Below are positions 17,475 through 25,889 of a stretch of 64,000 nt of DNA, in pieces. Location: contig NZ_FYAM01000023.1 in assembly GCF_900185645.1 (NCBI RefSeq), positions 124,001 through 188,000 on the forward strand. The letters run 5' to 3'. This DNA comes from Clostridium sp. BSD9I1. Lineage in GTDB: Bacteria; Bacillota; Clostridia; Clostridiales; Clostridiaceae. The position numbers and the translations under genes were made by a program. Each line of letters starts with the position of its first letter. Positions within the stretch are counted from its first letter, which is position 1. Below the pieces are notes generated by a model. It searched no databases and was not told the origin of the DNA. It was given only the letters and a program-made list of their open reading frames with translations.

Positions 17475-18038
17475 TTGATTATGCCAACGATTAAAAGAAA
17501 TTGGTATCCTGGGGCAAGTTATCATATAACAGCTAGGGGAAATCACAGAAGCGATATATTTAAAGATGAAGGTGATTTCAACAAGTATTTGTCTTTAATG
17601 AAAGAAGCACTAGAGTATTTCCAATATGATAACTATGAAATAATATGTTATTGTCTAATGAATAATCATGTACATTTATTAATAAAAACAGAAAATAAAC
17701 CTATAGGTAATTTTATAGGTAGAATAAACAGTATGTATGCAAAATATTATAATAAAAAACATAATTACATTGGACATTTATTTCAAGATAGGTATTATTC
17801 TGAGTTAATTAAGAGTGATGTACAAATGTTAGAAGTGAGCAGATATATACATTTGAGTCCTGTAAGAGCTAAAATGATAAAAACTCCAGGAGAATATAAA
17901 TGGAGTAGTTATAACATATACATAGGTAAGCAAGAGAGTAAGTTAATATTATATGGTAGAATACTCTCTTATTTTAACAAAGAAAGAAAAGTAGAATTGT
18001 ATAGAGAATTTATTGAAAGTGCTACCCCAGGGGTGTAA
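17475..18038 (+). mobile_element. REP-associated tyrosine (Y1/HUH) transposase
   Basis: A 187-residue protein of the IS200-like / RAYT transposase family. The HUH metal motif is H63-V-H65 in NNHVHLLI, preceded by YHITARGNHR; the C-terminal half has YAKYYNKKHNYIGHLFQDRYYS with the expected tyrosine region and YIHLSPVRAK, which is typical of RAYTs. The frame is intact. Its last codons (ACC CCA GGG GTG) lie inside a copy of the palindromic 11-mer that also stands 61 bases upstream of the gene. It follows the flagellin cluster and marks the edge of accessory DNA. Confidence 0.88.
18024..18034. repeat. REP-like 11-mer, right copy, inside the transposase 3' end
   Basis: ACCCCAGGGGT, identical and in the same orientation as 17404-17414. 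The two copies bracket the transposase gene and are about 620 bases apart. Confidence 0.7.
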
Positions 18039-18101
18039 TAACAAATTTCATATTTCTGCATATTAAATATATAGGTAGAAATTTTTTGGAGGTAGATACT
18101 T

Positions 18102-18900
18102 ATGGCACTATATAGACAATTACAATTATCATTTTGGAGAGATGCGTTCGTTATGGATTTGACACCGGAGGAGAAGTTTTTCTATGTTTACTTACTTCAA
18201 TGCACTAATAGTAAACAATGCGGGATTTTTGAACTCCCTAAAAGAACTATTGAATATGAGACAGGCTATAATAGAGAAACTGTCAGCAAGCTGCTACAGA
18301 GGTTTATTAGCTATGGCAAAATAGAATACTGTGAGGAAACAAAAGAAATAATGATTTTAAATTGGATAAAGTACAATTTTATAAACAGTCAAAACACAAT
18401 AAAGTGCATAAATAAGGAAATAAAGGGAATTAAACATAGAGAGTTTGTACACAAACTCTATGATTTATGTAAGAAGCTAGTATACCCTGTACATTTAATT
18501 TTTGATGGTGTAGAGGACTTTCGGAGAAAAATAAGGGGCTTAGAAGGGACTTATAAGGACCTAGGGGAAGAAGAAATTAAAAAAGAAATTAAAGAAGTAG
18601 AAGAAAAAGAAGAAGCAGAAATAATAGAGAACTCTGCTGATGTTTATGGGGATGCAGCTGATGAAGTAGAAGATACAGGTATCGGTGAAGCGTTAGATGT
18701 GTTTGATAATAATATTCACCCAATAAATCCTATAGAGTTTGAAAGTCTTATGGATTGGAGTGAGGACATGAGCCGTGATTCCATAGTTTTGGCAATTAAA
18801 GAAGCAGCATATCATAATGCTCAAAGTATGAAATACATAGAGTCTATTTACCCAGCAGCGTTAAGGTATGACTATTATTTCTTAAGGGATTTGGCCCAAA
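18102..18900 (+). pseudogene. Truncated phage-type DnaD/replisome-organiser gene
   Basis: The start (ATG 18102 after GGAGGTAG) and the first ~250 residues look like phage replisome organisers. An N-terminal winged helix region (FVMDLTPEEKFFYVYLLQCTNS; GIFELPKRTIEYETG) is followed by an acidic linker and the start of a DnaD C-terminal domain (MSRDSIVLAIKEAAYHNAQSMKYIESI). The normal continuation is missing. The open frame runs on to 19292 through the terminator and antisense strand of the lipoprotein gene at 18971, so the 3' part is not original. I read this as a phage remnant cut at about 18860-18900. Confidence 0.65.
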
Positions 18901-18901
18901 T

Positions 18902-18939
18902 TAAGTACCAGCAGCTTATATATCAGCTACTAGTACTTA
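18902..18939 (-). terminator. Hairpin downstream of the YhcN/YlaJ lipoprotein gene
   Basis: A 15-base inverted repeat (18902-18916 with 18925-18939). The two imperfect positions are C-A on the plus strand but G-U on the minus strand, so it folds best in the minus-strand RNA. It lies 31 bases after the lipoprotein stop. Confidence 0.5.
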
Positions 18940-18970
18940 CCATTTCTAATTTCAGAGATATGTTAAAGCG

Positions 18971-19534
18971 TTATTTCGGAATTATCCTATTGAAAATTTC
19001 TTTAATTTCATTTCCAAACTCTGATATAGGTTTGCCAGCTTGTATGCCCTGGCCAATCTTAGATATTCTACTAAAAAGGTCTGGATCTGCAGACACTGCT
19101 ACTGTGTCAATTTCCTTATCAGTTTCTTTAACTTTAGCTTCAACACTGCTCTTAATTTTATCTGTAAGATTACCTTCTACATTGTTACCTATGTTAACTC
19201 CCACTAAAGCTCTCTTTTCAGTTATTACTACTGCTGCGTCTTTTACTCCACTTACAGTTTTAACAGCGTTAGCAATCTTTTGTGATCTTTGATGTAAGTC
19301 ATTTGCTGTTCCTTGGTTTTGTCCTTGGGTCTGTGGAGATATTTTACTTTCTACTGCGCTATTTCCTGGTGTTTGATTTTGAGCTTCTTCCGTTTTAGAA
19401 ATCTTCTGTTCTGTAGTAGTATTTTTGTTACTTTGTTCATTTTTACTTGTGGCACCGCCACAACCATATAAAGTTAAGAAAAATAACATAATAAAGCTAG
19501 TTAAAGCTGTAGATAATTTCAAATCTTTTTTCAA
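18971..19534 (-). CDS. YhcN/YlaJ-family lipoprotein
   Basis: A lipoprotein of about 187 residues. The signal peptide is followed by the lipobox LTLYGC. A Gln/Asn/Thr-rich linker leads to the YhcN/YlaJ domain (ANAVKTVSGVKDAAVVITEKRALVGVNI), a family found in spore-forming Bacillota and often linked to spores. The start is taken as TTG 19534, seven bases after GAGGTGA, not the outer ATG at 19564, which lacks a ribosome site. It is transcribed against the phage remnant. Confidence 0.82.
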   Translation of the reverse strand: MKKDLKLSTALTSFIMLFFLTLYGCGGATSKNEQSNKNTTTEQKISKTEEAQNQTPGNSAVESKISPQTQGQNQGTANDLHQRSQKIANAVKTVSGVKDAAVVITEKRALVGVNIGNNVEGNLTDKIKSSVEAKVKETDKEIDTVAVSADPDLFSRISKIGQGIQAGKPISEFGNEIKEIFNRIIPK

Positions 19535-19622
19535 TTTTATCACCTCAAAAATATATTTTCTCATTTTGCTTTTATTATGCTATTTTTATATTTTAAATAT
19601 TATAAAATAAAGAAGAGTTTAT

Positions 19623-20417
19623 TTAATTATCACCATCAAAGAAGTTTCCAAGACCACCTAAAATACTTCCTTCTTCTTTTCTTCCACCAGTATGAGGGGA
19701 AGCTGCAAATACACGCTCTGCAAGTCTGCTAAATGGAAGGGATTGAATCCATACACTTCCAGGGCCTGATACAGTAGCAAAAAATACTCCTTCACCACCA
19801 AATAAAGTATTTTTAATACCGCCTACAAATTCTATATTGTAGCGTACATCTCTTGTCATAGCAACTAGACAACCAGTATCTACTCTTAAAGTTTCACCAG
19901 GAAGTAAATCTTTTTTTACTAGTGCACCACAGGAGTGGATAAATGCTAGGCCATCGCCTTCTAATTTTTGAAGTATAAATCCTTCGCCACCAAAAAAACC
20001 AACACTTAATTTTTTTCTAAAATCTATGCCTACAGAAACTCCCTTTGCTGCACATAGGAAAGAATCCTTTTGACATATAAGCTTTCCGCCAAGCATGCTT
20101 AAATCCATAGGAAGTATTTTACCAATGTATGGTGCCGCAAAGCTCACCTTTTGTTTCCCATAACCTGCGTTAGTAAAGGCTGTCATAAATAAGCTTTCAC
20201 CTGTTAAGATTCTCTTTCCAGCTCCAAAGAGCTTATCCATAAATCCTCCAGAAGACTGTGATGAACCATCTCCAAATATTGTTTCCATTTGAATGCTCAT
20301 ATCCATCATCATCATGCTTCCAGCTTCAGCTACTACAGTTTCTCTAGGGTCAAGTTCTATTTCCACGAATTGGGTATCGTCTCCATAAATCTGATAATCA
20401 ATTTTATGCGAACTCAT
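19623..20417 (-). CDS. AIM24 / TIGR00266 family protein
   Basis: A 264-residue protein of the AIM24 family (trp RNA-binding attenuator-like beta fold). Glycine-rich strands repeat ([36 protein letters not shown]) and the C terminus has the GG..GGLGNFF tail common in the family. The role is not established in bacteria. ATG 20417 is chosen because GGAGG stands seven bases upstream; the longer frame to 20465 has no such site. It probably shares a transcript with the DUF1836 gene upstream. Confidence 0.82.
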   Translation of the reverse strand: MSSHKIDYQIYGDDTQFVEIELDPRETVVAEAGSMMMMDMSIQMETIFGDGSSQSSGGFMDKLFGAGKRILTGESLFMTAFTNAGYGKQKVSFAAPYIGKILPMDLSMLGGKLICQKDSFLCAAKGVSVGIDFRKKLSVGFFGGEGFILQKLEGDGLAFIHSCGALVKKDLLPGETLRVDTGCLVAMTRDVRYNIEFVGGIKNTLFGGEGVFFATVSGPGSVWIQSLPFSRLAERVFAASPHTGGRKEEGSILGGLGNFFDGDN

Positions 20418-20504
20418 AAATGATCCTCCATCCATAATTTTATTTTTAGTATATTCAATATACAATATAATTATTTTACTCTAGGTGTGTAGACTTTTCC
20501 ATTT

Positions 20505-21107
20505 TTACTTGAATTCATAATTAGTAAAGAAGTCATCAATAATTTTTTCAGATAATCTTTTGTAAGTGTTTGCTTGATTTATAAGAGTAAGAACGGTTAT
20601 AAGCATTTGTGAAAACTCTAGGTTTTTAGATGACAAGTCTTTTGTATTTTCAAGTACTAAGGTAACCTTTTTATTTAAATCCTCCTGTAAAGTACTCGAA
20701 TCAGCTTTTTTTACATGTAAAAATGACTGATATATCTTTTCAATTTCTAAGCTTTCATTTTTTGTAGATTCCACGGTTTTAATCATGTCTTTAAATAATA
20801 AACTTATATCACTTATAGATAAGTTTTGCTTTAGATAATATATAAGTATTAGCAAAATAATATGAGCTTTTGAGTACTTCTTTTTGGTAGAAGGCATAAG
20901 TATTTTAGCCTTAGTGTAGTTATTTATCATAGTCTTAGTTAATATCTTATCGTCTTCATTTCGTCTTAAATGCGACAACTTGCTATCAAATAAAGTAATA
21001 ACTTGATCCATATACAAATCTAAGTTTGGAATATCTGAAAGCTCAATATCTTCATAGGAAGAAATCTCTTCAATCAATGAAGATAATTTATTTATATCAA
21101 ATTCCAT
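20505..21107 (-). CDS. DUF1836 domain protein
   Basis: A 200-residue protein of unknown function. The DUF1836 core is recognisable: SDIPNLDLYMDQVITLF near the N terminus, LTKTMINNYTKAKIL, KKKYSKAHIILLILIYYLKQ and SISDI. The pattern resembles a winged helix / MerR-like DNA-binding region, so a regulator is possible. ATG 21107 is preferred to the GTG nine bases earlier because GAGGTG lies six bases before it. Confidence 0.75.
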   Translation of the reverse strand: MEFDINKLSSLIEEISSYEDIELSDIPNLDLYMDQVITLFDSKLSHLRRNEDDKILTKTMINNYTKAKILMPSTKKKYSKAHIILLILIYYLKQNLSISDISLLFKDMIKTVESTKNESLEIEKIYQSFLHVKKADSSTLQEDLNKKVTLVLENTKDLSSKNLEFSQMLITVLTLINQANTYKRLSEKIIDDFFTNYEFK

Positions 21108-21449
21108 TTTCAGCACCTCTAATTGTAGTTATTTAACAAAATGTTACCATATGTATATTACTATTTCAATATAAAGTATACAAAACTAGATTATGAGGTA
21201 AGTTAAATGCTAAGTTAGATAAATCTAGCAAATTAAAGAAAAAATAGATATGATTTATAAAACCTAGGGAATACTTAAGAATATGGGGGAAAATCATTCT
21301 ATGAAGTAGTTATAATTTATTTAAAATTGTGGTATTATAATAACATGACACGAGGTGGTTTTAAAAACTACATAACATGGTTATAGATAAGTAAATGTAT
21401 CCTTATAAGATACATTGATAAATAAATTATTAAAATGGAGTGATGATAT
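21108..21449. other. Intergenic region between divergent genes
   Basis: This region separates the DUF1836 gene (minus) from the HlyIII gene (plus). It contains a -10-like TATAAT at 21336-21341 without a convincing -35, and the inverted repeat described at 21394-21416. Nothing else is supported. Confidence 0.5.
21394..21416. promoter_or_regulatory. Inverted repeat upstream of the HlyIII gene
   Basis: AATGTATC (21394-21401) and GATACATT (21409-21416) are perfect complements around a seven-base spacer. The repeat lies 53 bases downstream of a TATAAT and 34 bases before the start codon. It could be an operator or an RNA hairpin in the leader; there is no T run. Confidence 0.4.
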
Positions 21450-22100
21450 ATGCTTACAAAGTTTAGGGAACCCATAAGTGGATTAACTCATTTAATTGGA
21501 GCTGTAATTTCTCTTGTAGGGATGATACTGCTTATTTGGCGTGAAAGTACAGTGCCAAAACCTGAACCATTGGCTTATGTTGCAATAGCTATGTTTGGAT
21601 TAAGCTTAATACTTCTTTATACAGCAAGTACGGTATACCATTTAGTAACAGCTTCAGAAAGAGTGATTAAGTTTTTAAGAAAACTGGATCATTCAATGAT
21701 TTTTGTTTTAATAGCAGGAACATATACTCCTATATGCTTGATAGCTTTACATGGGACTTTAAGATGGGCAATGTTTATAGGTATTTGGGCTTGTGCTATC
21801 ATGGGCGTTGTATTTAAGATGGTATGGTTTAATGCTCCAAGATGGATATCTACTTTGTCTTATGTACTTATAGGATGGATTTCCGTATTTCTAATTCCAG
21901 CTCTTTCAAAGACCGTGTCAACAGGAGGAATTGTTTTATTATTTCTTGGTGGTGTTTCCTATACTTTAGGTGCAGTTATATATGCAACAAAATGGCCAAG
22001 GATAAAATCTAATATATTTGGATTTCATGAGATATTTCATTTGTTTGTTATGGCGGGCAGTTTTTTTCATTATTTTATGGTATTTAAATATATGCTTTAA
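21450..22100 (+). CDS. HlyIII / PAQR family membrane protein
   Basis: A 216-residue protein with seven predicted membrane segments. Family motifs are seen: GLTHLIGA near the N terminus, LLYTASTVYHL, the HS-type segment KLDHSMIFVLIAGTYTP, and FHEIFHLFVMAGS with the metal-binding His pair at the C terminus. Members are called hemolysin III, but a true hemolytic role is unproven; PAQR proteins act on or sense membrane lipids. TGGAGTGATG precedes ATG 21450. Confidence 0.88.
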   Translation: MLTKFREPISGLTHLIGAVISLVGMILLIWRESTVPKPEPLAYVAIAMFGLSLILLYTASTVYHLVTASERVIKFLRKLDHSMIFVLIAGTYTPICLIALHGTLRWAMFIGIWACAIMGVVFKMVWFNAPRWISTLSYVLIGWISVFLIPALSKTVSTGGIVLLFLGGVSYTLGAVIYATKWPRIKSNIFGFHEIFHLFVMAGSFFHYFMVFKYML

Positions 22101-22123
22101 ATTATCTATAGATGCAAAAGTGA

Positions 22124-22294
22124 ATTTATCTTATTTCACCTAAAAGCAGTAATATTTTCGTTTGTAAATTAGACAAAAATAATCAATATTCAGAAGTGAA
22201 GGTTTATGATATGAAAGATAAGATTGAAGTAGAAATTTTCGACAATCTAGTTACTGATTTAAATTCAATATTTCAAACTAATAGTTATTATTGA
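22124..22294 (+). pseudogene. C-terminal remnant of an Uma2-family (DUF820) endonuclease gene
   Basis: A 56-codon open stretch (22124-22291, stop TGA 22292) reads like the end of an Uma2 family nuclease: a strand IFVCKLDKNNQYSEVKVYDM, then KDKIEVEIFDNLVTDLNSIF. No plausible N-terminal part or start is present upstream, where the frame is closed at 22121-22123. The nearest internal ATG (22211) would give only 27 residues. I read it as a decayed gene fragment. Confidence 0.5.
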
Positions 22295-22297
22295 AGT

Positions 22298-22343
22298 AAT
22301 ATTTAAAAGGAAGGCTGTAAGTGCAGTCTTCCTTTTAAATATT
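22298..22343. terminator. Bidirectional terminator
   Basis: A long hairpin: AATATTTAAAAGGAAG at 22298-22313 pairs with CTTCCTTTTAAATATT at 22328-22343, with further CTG/CAG pairs toward the loop. A-rich and T-rich flanks allow it to end both the plus transcript and the convergent lipoprotein gene. Confidence 0.85.
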
Positions 22344-22358
22344 AAGATTTTTTATAAA

Positions 22359-23438
22359 TTAAAAGCCTTCAGGTAATGGAGCTTTTGTTGATTCATTAAA
22401 CATAGATATCAAATCTACTAAGTCTATGGATTTAACATCTTCTTTATTTGGAACCTTTATATCTATGTTTTTATTGATATCAAACACATCATAACTAAGA
22501 TTAAAGGTTATTGAATCTTTTTCAGCTATAAGGTCTGCATTTATTTTTTGCTGAACTATATAACCATCTTTAATAGCAAAGCTCATTACTAATCCATTTT
22601 TACCAAATATATCTTCCATTTTATCAATTTCTTTATTTAATTCATCCATATTAATTTTTTCATTTTCTTTAGAACCTTCAGGAACTAAAGCTGTAAAATA
22701 ATCTTTAAGCTCTATAACTCTTTTTTCATCTTTTACATAAGCTTTTAAAAGTTTTTTAAGCCCTTCATTATTTAACTTAATTTCATAAGTCTCAAGTTTT
22801 TCCTCTGTTCCATTAATAGTCACAGAATTCTTACCTGTGTATTTTATTAAATCCTTACCATCTTCTTTTGTATAATCCTTTAAGAATAATAATGAGGATT
22901 TTTGAATATTTCCAGCATTTGCAGCGATTTTATTCATATTAATATTCTGCGAAGTTTTTGCATCTTGATTTTGTGTCTTTTCCATCTGTTGTAGTTTTTC
23001 AAGACCCTTTGAGTCAATATAAATATAGTCAGTATTTTGAAACATAGGGCCAGCTTGAGCTTTTAACATCTCGGGTACTTCTAAAAGCATTTTAAGGTCT
23101 GCATTATCCTTATCTAATGATATTTGCTGAATTAAATCTAAATCAGTACTTACACCCATAGCTCCAACTTTTATATTTGTTTGAGATTTAGCTAAGGTTT
23201 TGCCTTCTGTAACGGATTTACCAGTTAACTCTAAGTTAAATCCGTTAAATCCGCCCATTTCTTGAGCTGCTTGGCCACTAAATTTAAAATCTGCATTAGC
23301 CTTATAGCTTAATGACTTGATAGTGCTGGCTTTTTCTAAAGCTTTTATCAGCTTGTCCTCTTTTGAAGTACATCCTGTCAAAGAGAGTAAGCTAATACCA
23401 ATTAATAATGTACCAATAAGTCCTTTGAATTTTTTCAT
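22359..23438 (-). CDS. Putative lipoprotein, function unknown
   Basis: A 359-residue secreted lipoprotein. Signal peptide MKKFKGLIGTLLIGISLLS ends in lipobox LTGC. The mature part alternates strands and helices (SIKSLSYKANADFKFSG, LELTGKS, DYIYIDSKGLEKL, ETYEIKLNNEGLKKLLKAY), in the style of LolA/LppX-like beta sheets that bind lipophilic molecules, but no named family is certain. AGGAGGAAAAC precedes ATG 23438. It stands alone between the terminator at 22298 and a gap. Confidence 0.75.
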   Translation of the reverse strand: MKKFKGLIGTLLIGISLLSLTGCTSKEDKLIKALEKASTIKSLSYKANADFKFSGQAAQEMGGFNGFNLELTGKSVTEGKTLAKSQTNIKVGAMGVSTDLDLIQQISLDKDNADLKMLLEVPEMLKAQAGPMFQNTDYIYIDSKGLEKLQQMEKTQNQDAKTSQNINMNKIAANAGNIQKSSLLFLKDYTKEDGKDLIKYTGKNSVTINGTEEKLETYEIKLNNEGLKKLLKAYVKDEKRVIELKDYFTALVPEGSKENEKINMDELNKEIDKMEDIFGKNGLVMSFAIKDGYIVQQKINADLIAEKDSITFNLSYDVFDINKNIDIKVPNKEDVKSIDLVDLISMFNESTKAPLPEGF

Positions 23439-23704
23439 GTTTTCCTCCTATGTAATAAACTATGATTAGTCCTATTTTTATCAGAAAATAGGACCATATA
23501 AAATTAATTATATGTATATTTTAAGTTAAACACAATGGAGTTAATTGGAAGAATAAGAGCAAATGTTTTTTACGACTATAGACAACAGAGATCTGATATT
23601 TAACGTATACTGAGTTTATAGCTATAAATTTTTAATTTCATATTTAAAGCTGATTCTTCATATATCTGTATAAAGACGCAGAGTTTATACAGATGAAGGA
23701 GGAG

Positions 23705-24346
23705 ATGACTAATATTATGGATAAAAGAGATATTAAAAATAGATTCAAAAATAATATAGTGACAGTAATAAGGGAAAAGGATTTAGATTTTGCTGAAGTA
23801 CTTTGTAAAAATATAATATCTTCAGGAATAGATATAGTTGAGGTTACTTGTATAGTCAAAGAAGCACCAATACTTATAGATAGACTTAAACGTAAATATC
23901 CAAACGTTCTTATTGGGGCAGGAACTATAGTAGATAAAATACAATTAAAGCAAGTTTTAAATAGTGGAGCAGATTTTATTGTATCTCCATGCATAGTAGA
24001 GGATGTAGGAAAGTACTGTAAATCTCACGGGATATTTTTTTCACTAGGAGTTGCTACTCCAACAGAAGCATTTAAAGCATATAGTTTAGGCTCAGACATC
24101 ATAAAGGTGTTTCCAGGAGAATCGCTAGGTCCAGAATTTATCAAAGCTTTAAAGGGACCATTTCCATATATGGACTTAATGCCAACAGGAGGAGTAACAG
24201 AGGATAATATGGACAAGTGGTTTGAAGCAGGGGCCTATACATTAGGGGTAGACGAAACTTTAGTTCAAGACATAACAGCAGATAATTTATATGAACTAAG
24301 AAATAGATGTGACAGATTAGTAAGAGCGCTTTGTGAGTTTAGGTAG
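23705..24346 (+). CDS. eda: KDPG / 4-hydroxy-2-oxoglutarate aldolase
   Basis: A class I aldolase of about 213 residues, cleaving 2-keto-3-deoxy-6-phosphogluconate or 4-hydroxy-2-oxoglutarate to pyruvate and an aldehyde. The catalytic Glu is in GIDIVEVT, the glycine segment is IGAGTI, the Schiff-base Lys is in IIKVFPGES (KFFPA in most relatives), and the phosphate site is MPTGGVTEDN. The start is uncertain: AAGGAGGAG lies very close to ATG 23705 and rather far from ATG 23717, whose product MDKRDIKNRFK aligns best. It is followed by the M20 gene. Confidence 0.82.
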   Translation: MTNIMDKRDIKNRFKNNIVTVIREKDLDFAEVLCKNIISSGIDIVEVTCIVKEAPILIDRLKRKYPNVLIGAGTIVDKIQLKQVLNSGADFIVSPCIVEDVGKYCKSHGIFFSLGVATPTEAFKAYSLGSDIIKVFPGESLGPEFIKALKGPFPYMDLMPTGGVTEDNMDKWFEAGAYTLGVDETLVQDITADNLYELRNRCDRLVRALCEFR

Positions 24347-24446
24347 AAATATGGAAAGTGTATTACTATCTTTCTAATATTTGCAGGAAAATAGATATAT
24401 GGGCAGAATATATAAAGTTAATGAAAAAACAAGGGGGGCGAAGTTT

Positions 24447-25685
24447 TTGAATACAAATCTTGAAAGAATTAAAAGGGACATTGAAGCATTAGGTGAATTT
24501 ACATCTACACCAGGAGTAGGAAATACCCGTCTTTCATTTAGTGAGGAAGACAGAAAAGCTAGAGAATATATAAAGGGGCAAATGAAAGAAGCAGGACTTC
24601 AGGTTTATGAAGATGCAGCAGGAACTATAGTTGGCAGACTTGAGGGAGAACTTAAAGATGCGCCAGTAGTTATGATAGGTTCCCATTATGACTCGGTTAA
24701 AAATGGAGGCATATTTGATGGACCAGCTGGAGTGGTTACTGCTCTTGAATCAGCAAGGGTTTTTAAGGAAAATAATATAAAACCTAAATATCCTGTGGAG
24801 TTTATTGCAATGATAGAAGAGGAAGGCTGCAGATTTGGTGGAGGTCTTTTTGGAAGTAGAGCAATGGTTGGAAAAGTAACAAGAGAAGAACTTGATAAAT
24901 ATAAAGATACACAAGGAATAAGCATAGCACAGGCTATGAAAGATTTTGGATTTAATCCAGATGAAATAAATAAAGCAGTAAGAAATCCTAAGGATATAAA
25001 GGCATTTTTAGAACTTCACATTGAACAAGGACCTATCCTTGAATCTAATAATAAGGATTTAGGAATAGTTCAATATGTAGTTGGTATAAGAGAATTTGAA
25101 GTTATAATTAAGGGAAGAGCTGATCATGCAGGAACAACTCCTATGGATATGAGATTAGATGCATTAGATGCTGCAGCACCAGTAATATCAAAGATAAGTG
25201 GATTTGCAAAAGAAGCAGGAGAAGGAACTGTAGCTACTATAGGAAAATTTCAATTGCTTCCAGGAGCTGCAAATATAGTTCCGGAAGAGGTTAAATTTAC
25301 TGTGGATATAAGATCAAAAAGTAAAAATCTTATAAATGAAGTTTCAAATAAAATAAGTAAAGATCTTGAAAATATGGCTGAAACTAAGGGTGTTAAATAT
25401 GAAATTATAGACAAGCTTAATGTAAATCCAGTAAAGCTTTCAGAAAATATAATAAGTATAATGAAAAATAAAGCAGATAATATAGGTTTTACAACAGAAG
25501 ATATGTTAAGTGGAGCAGGACACGATGCTATGATTATGGCTGGAGTTACAGAGGTAGGTCTTTTATTTGTGCCAAGCAAAAATGGAAGAAGCCATTGTCC
25601 AGAGGAATGGACTGACTACGATAAACTCCAGAAGGGCGTAGAAATCATGTGTCAAACACTTGAAGAACTTTGCCGAAATAATTAG
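24447..25685 (+). CDS. M20-family amidohydrolase (allantoate / N-carbamoyl amino acid hydrolase type)
   Basis: A dinuclear-metal amidase of about 412 residues. Metal ligands are visible in GSHYDSV, FDGPAGV, IEEEGCRFGGG, LELHIEQGP and SGAGHDAM; the dimer-domain His is in GRADHAGTTPMD. The pattern is that of hydantoinase/carbamoylase enzymes such as AllC and HyuC, which release ammonia or CO2 from ureido groups. I prefer TTG 24447 (product NTNLERIKRDIEALG), which has AAGGGGGG eight bases upstream; ATG 24399 is the alternative. The substrate and the link to the upstream aldolase are unknown. Confidence 0.82.
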   Translation: MNTNLERIKRDIEALGEFTSTPGVGNTRLSFSEEDRKAREYIKGQMKEAGLQVYEDAAGTIVGRLEGELKDAPVVMIGSHYDSVKNGGIFDGPAGVVTALESARVFKENNIKPKYPVEFIAMIEEEGCRFGGGLFGSRAMVGKVTREELDKYKDTQGISIAQAMKDFGFNPDEINKAVRNPKDIKAFLELHIEQGPILESNNKDLGIVQYVVGIREFEVIIKGRADHAGTTPMDMRLDALDAAAPVISKISGFAKEAGEGTVATIGKFQLLPGAANIVPEEVKFTVDIRSKSKNLINEVSNKISKDLENMAETKGVKYEIIDKLNVNPVKLSENIISIMKNKADNIGFTTEDMLSGAGHDAMIMAGVTEVGLLFVPSKNGRSHCPEEWTDYDKLQKGVEIMCQTLEELCRNN

Positions 25686-25889
25686 TAACTATTGATTTCC
25701 ACGATAATAACTTTTACTTAAATCTTGTTCTATGGTAATATTATCATTATTATCATAAATACTCATAGCAGTTACCTTAAAGTGAATTGAGAAAATTAGG
25801 TATGTTGACAGCATGCATGTTATATATTTAAAGTTTTTTTCATAAATTTTCTCCTTTAAGGTTATTCTAAATTTATAGAGGTGATTTTA

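Noticed and set aside
17404-18034. Direct repeats around the transposase as a CRISPR-like array or attachment sites
   Set aside because: Only two copies, 11 bases long and palindromic; they fit REP sites of a RAYT better.
18860-19292. Open frame of 396 codons starting at 18102 read to its end
   Set aside because: The last part is antisense to a convincing lipoprotein gene with its own signal peptide, ribosome site and downstream hairpin.
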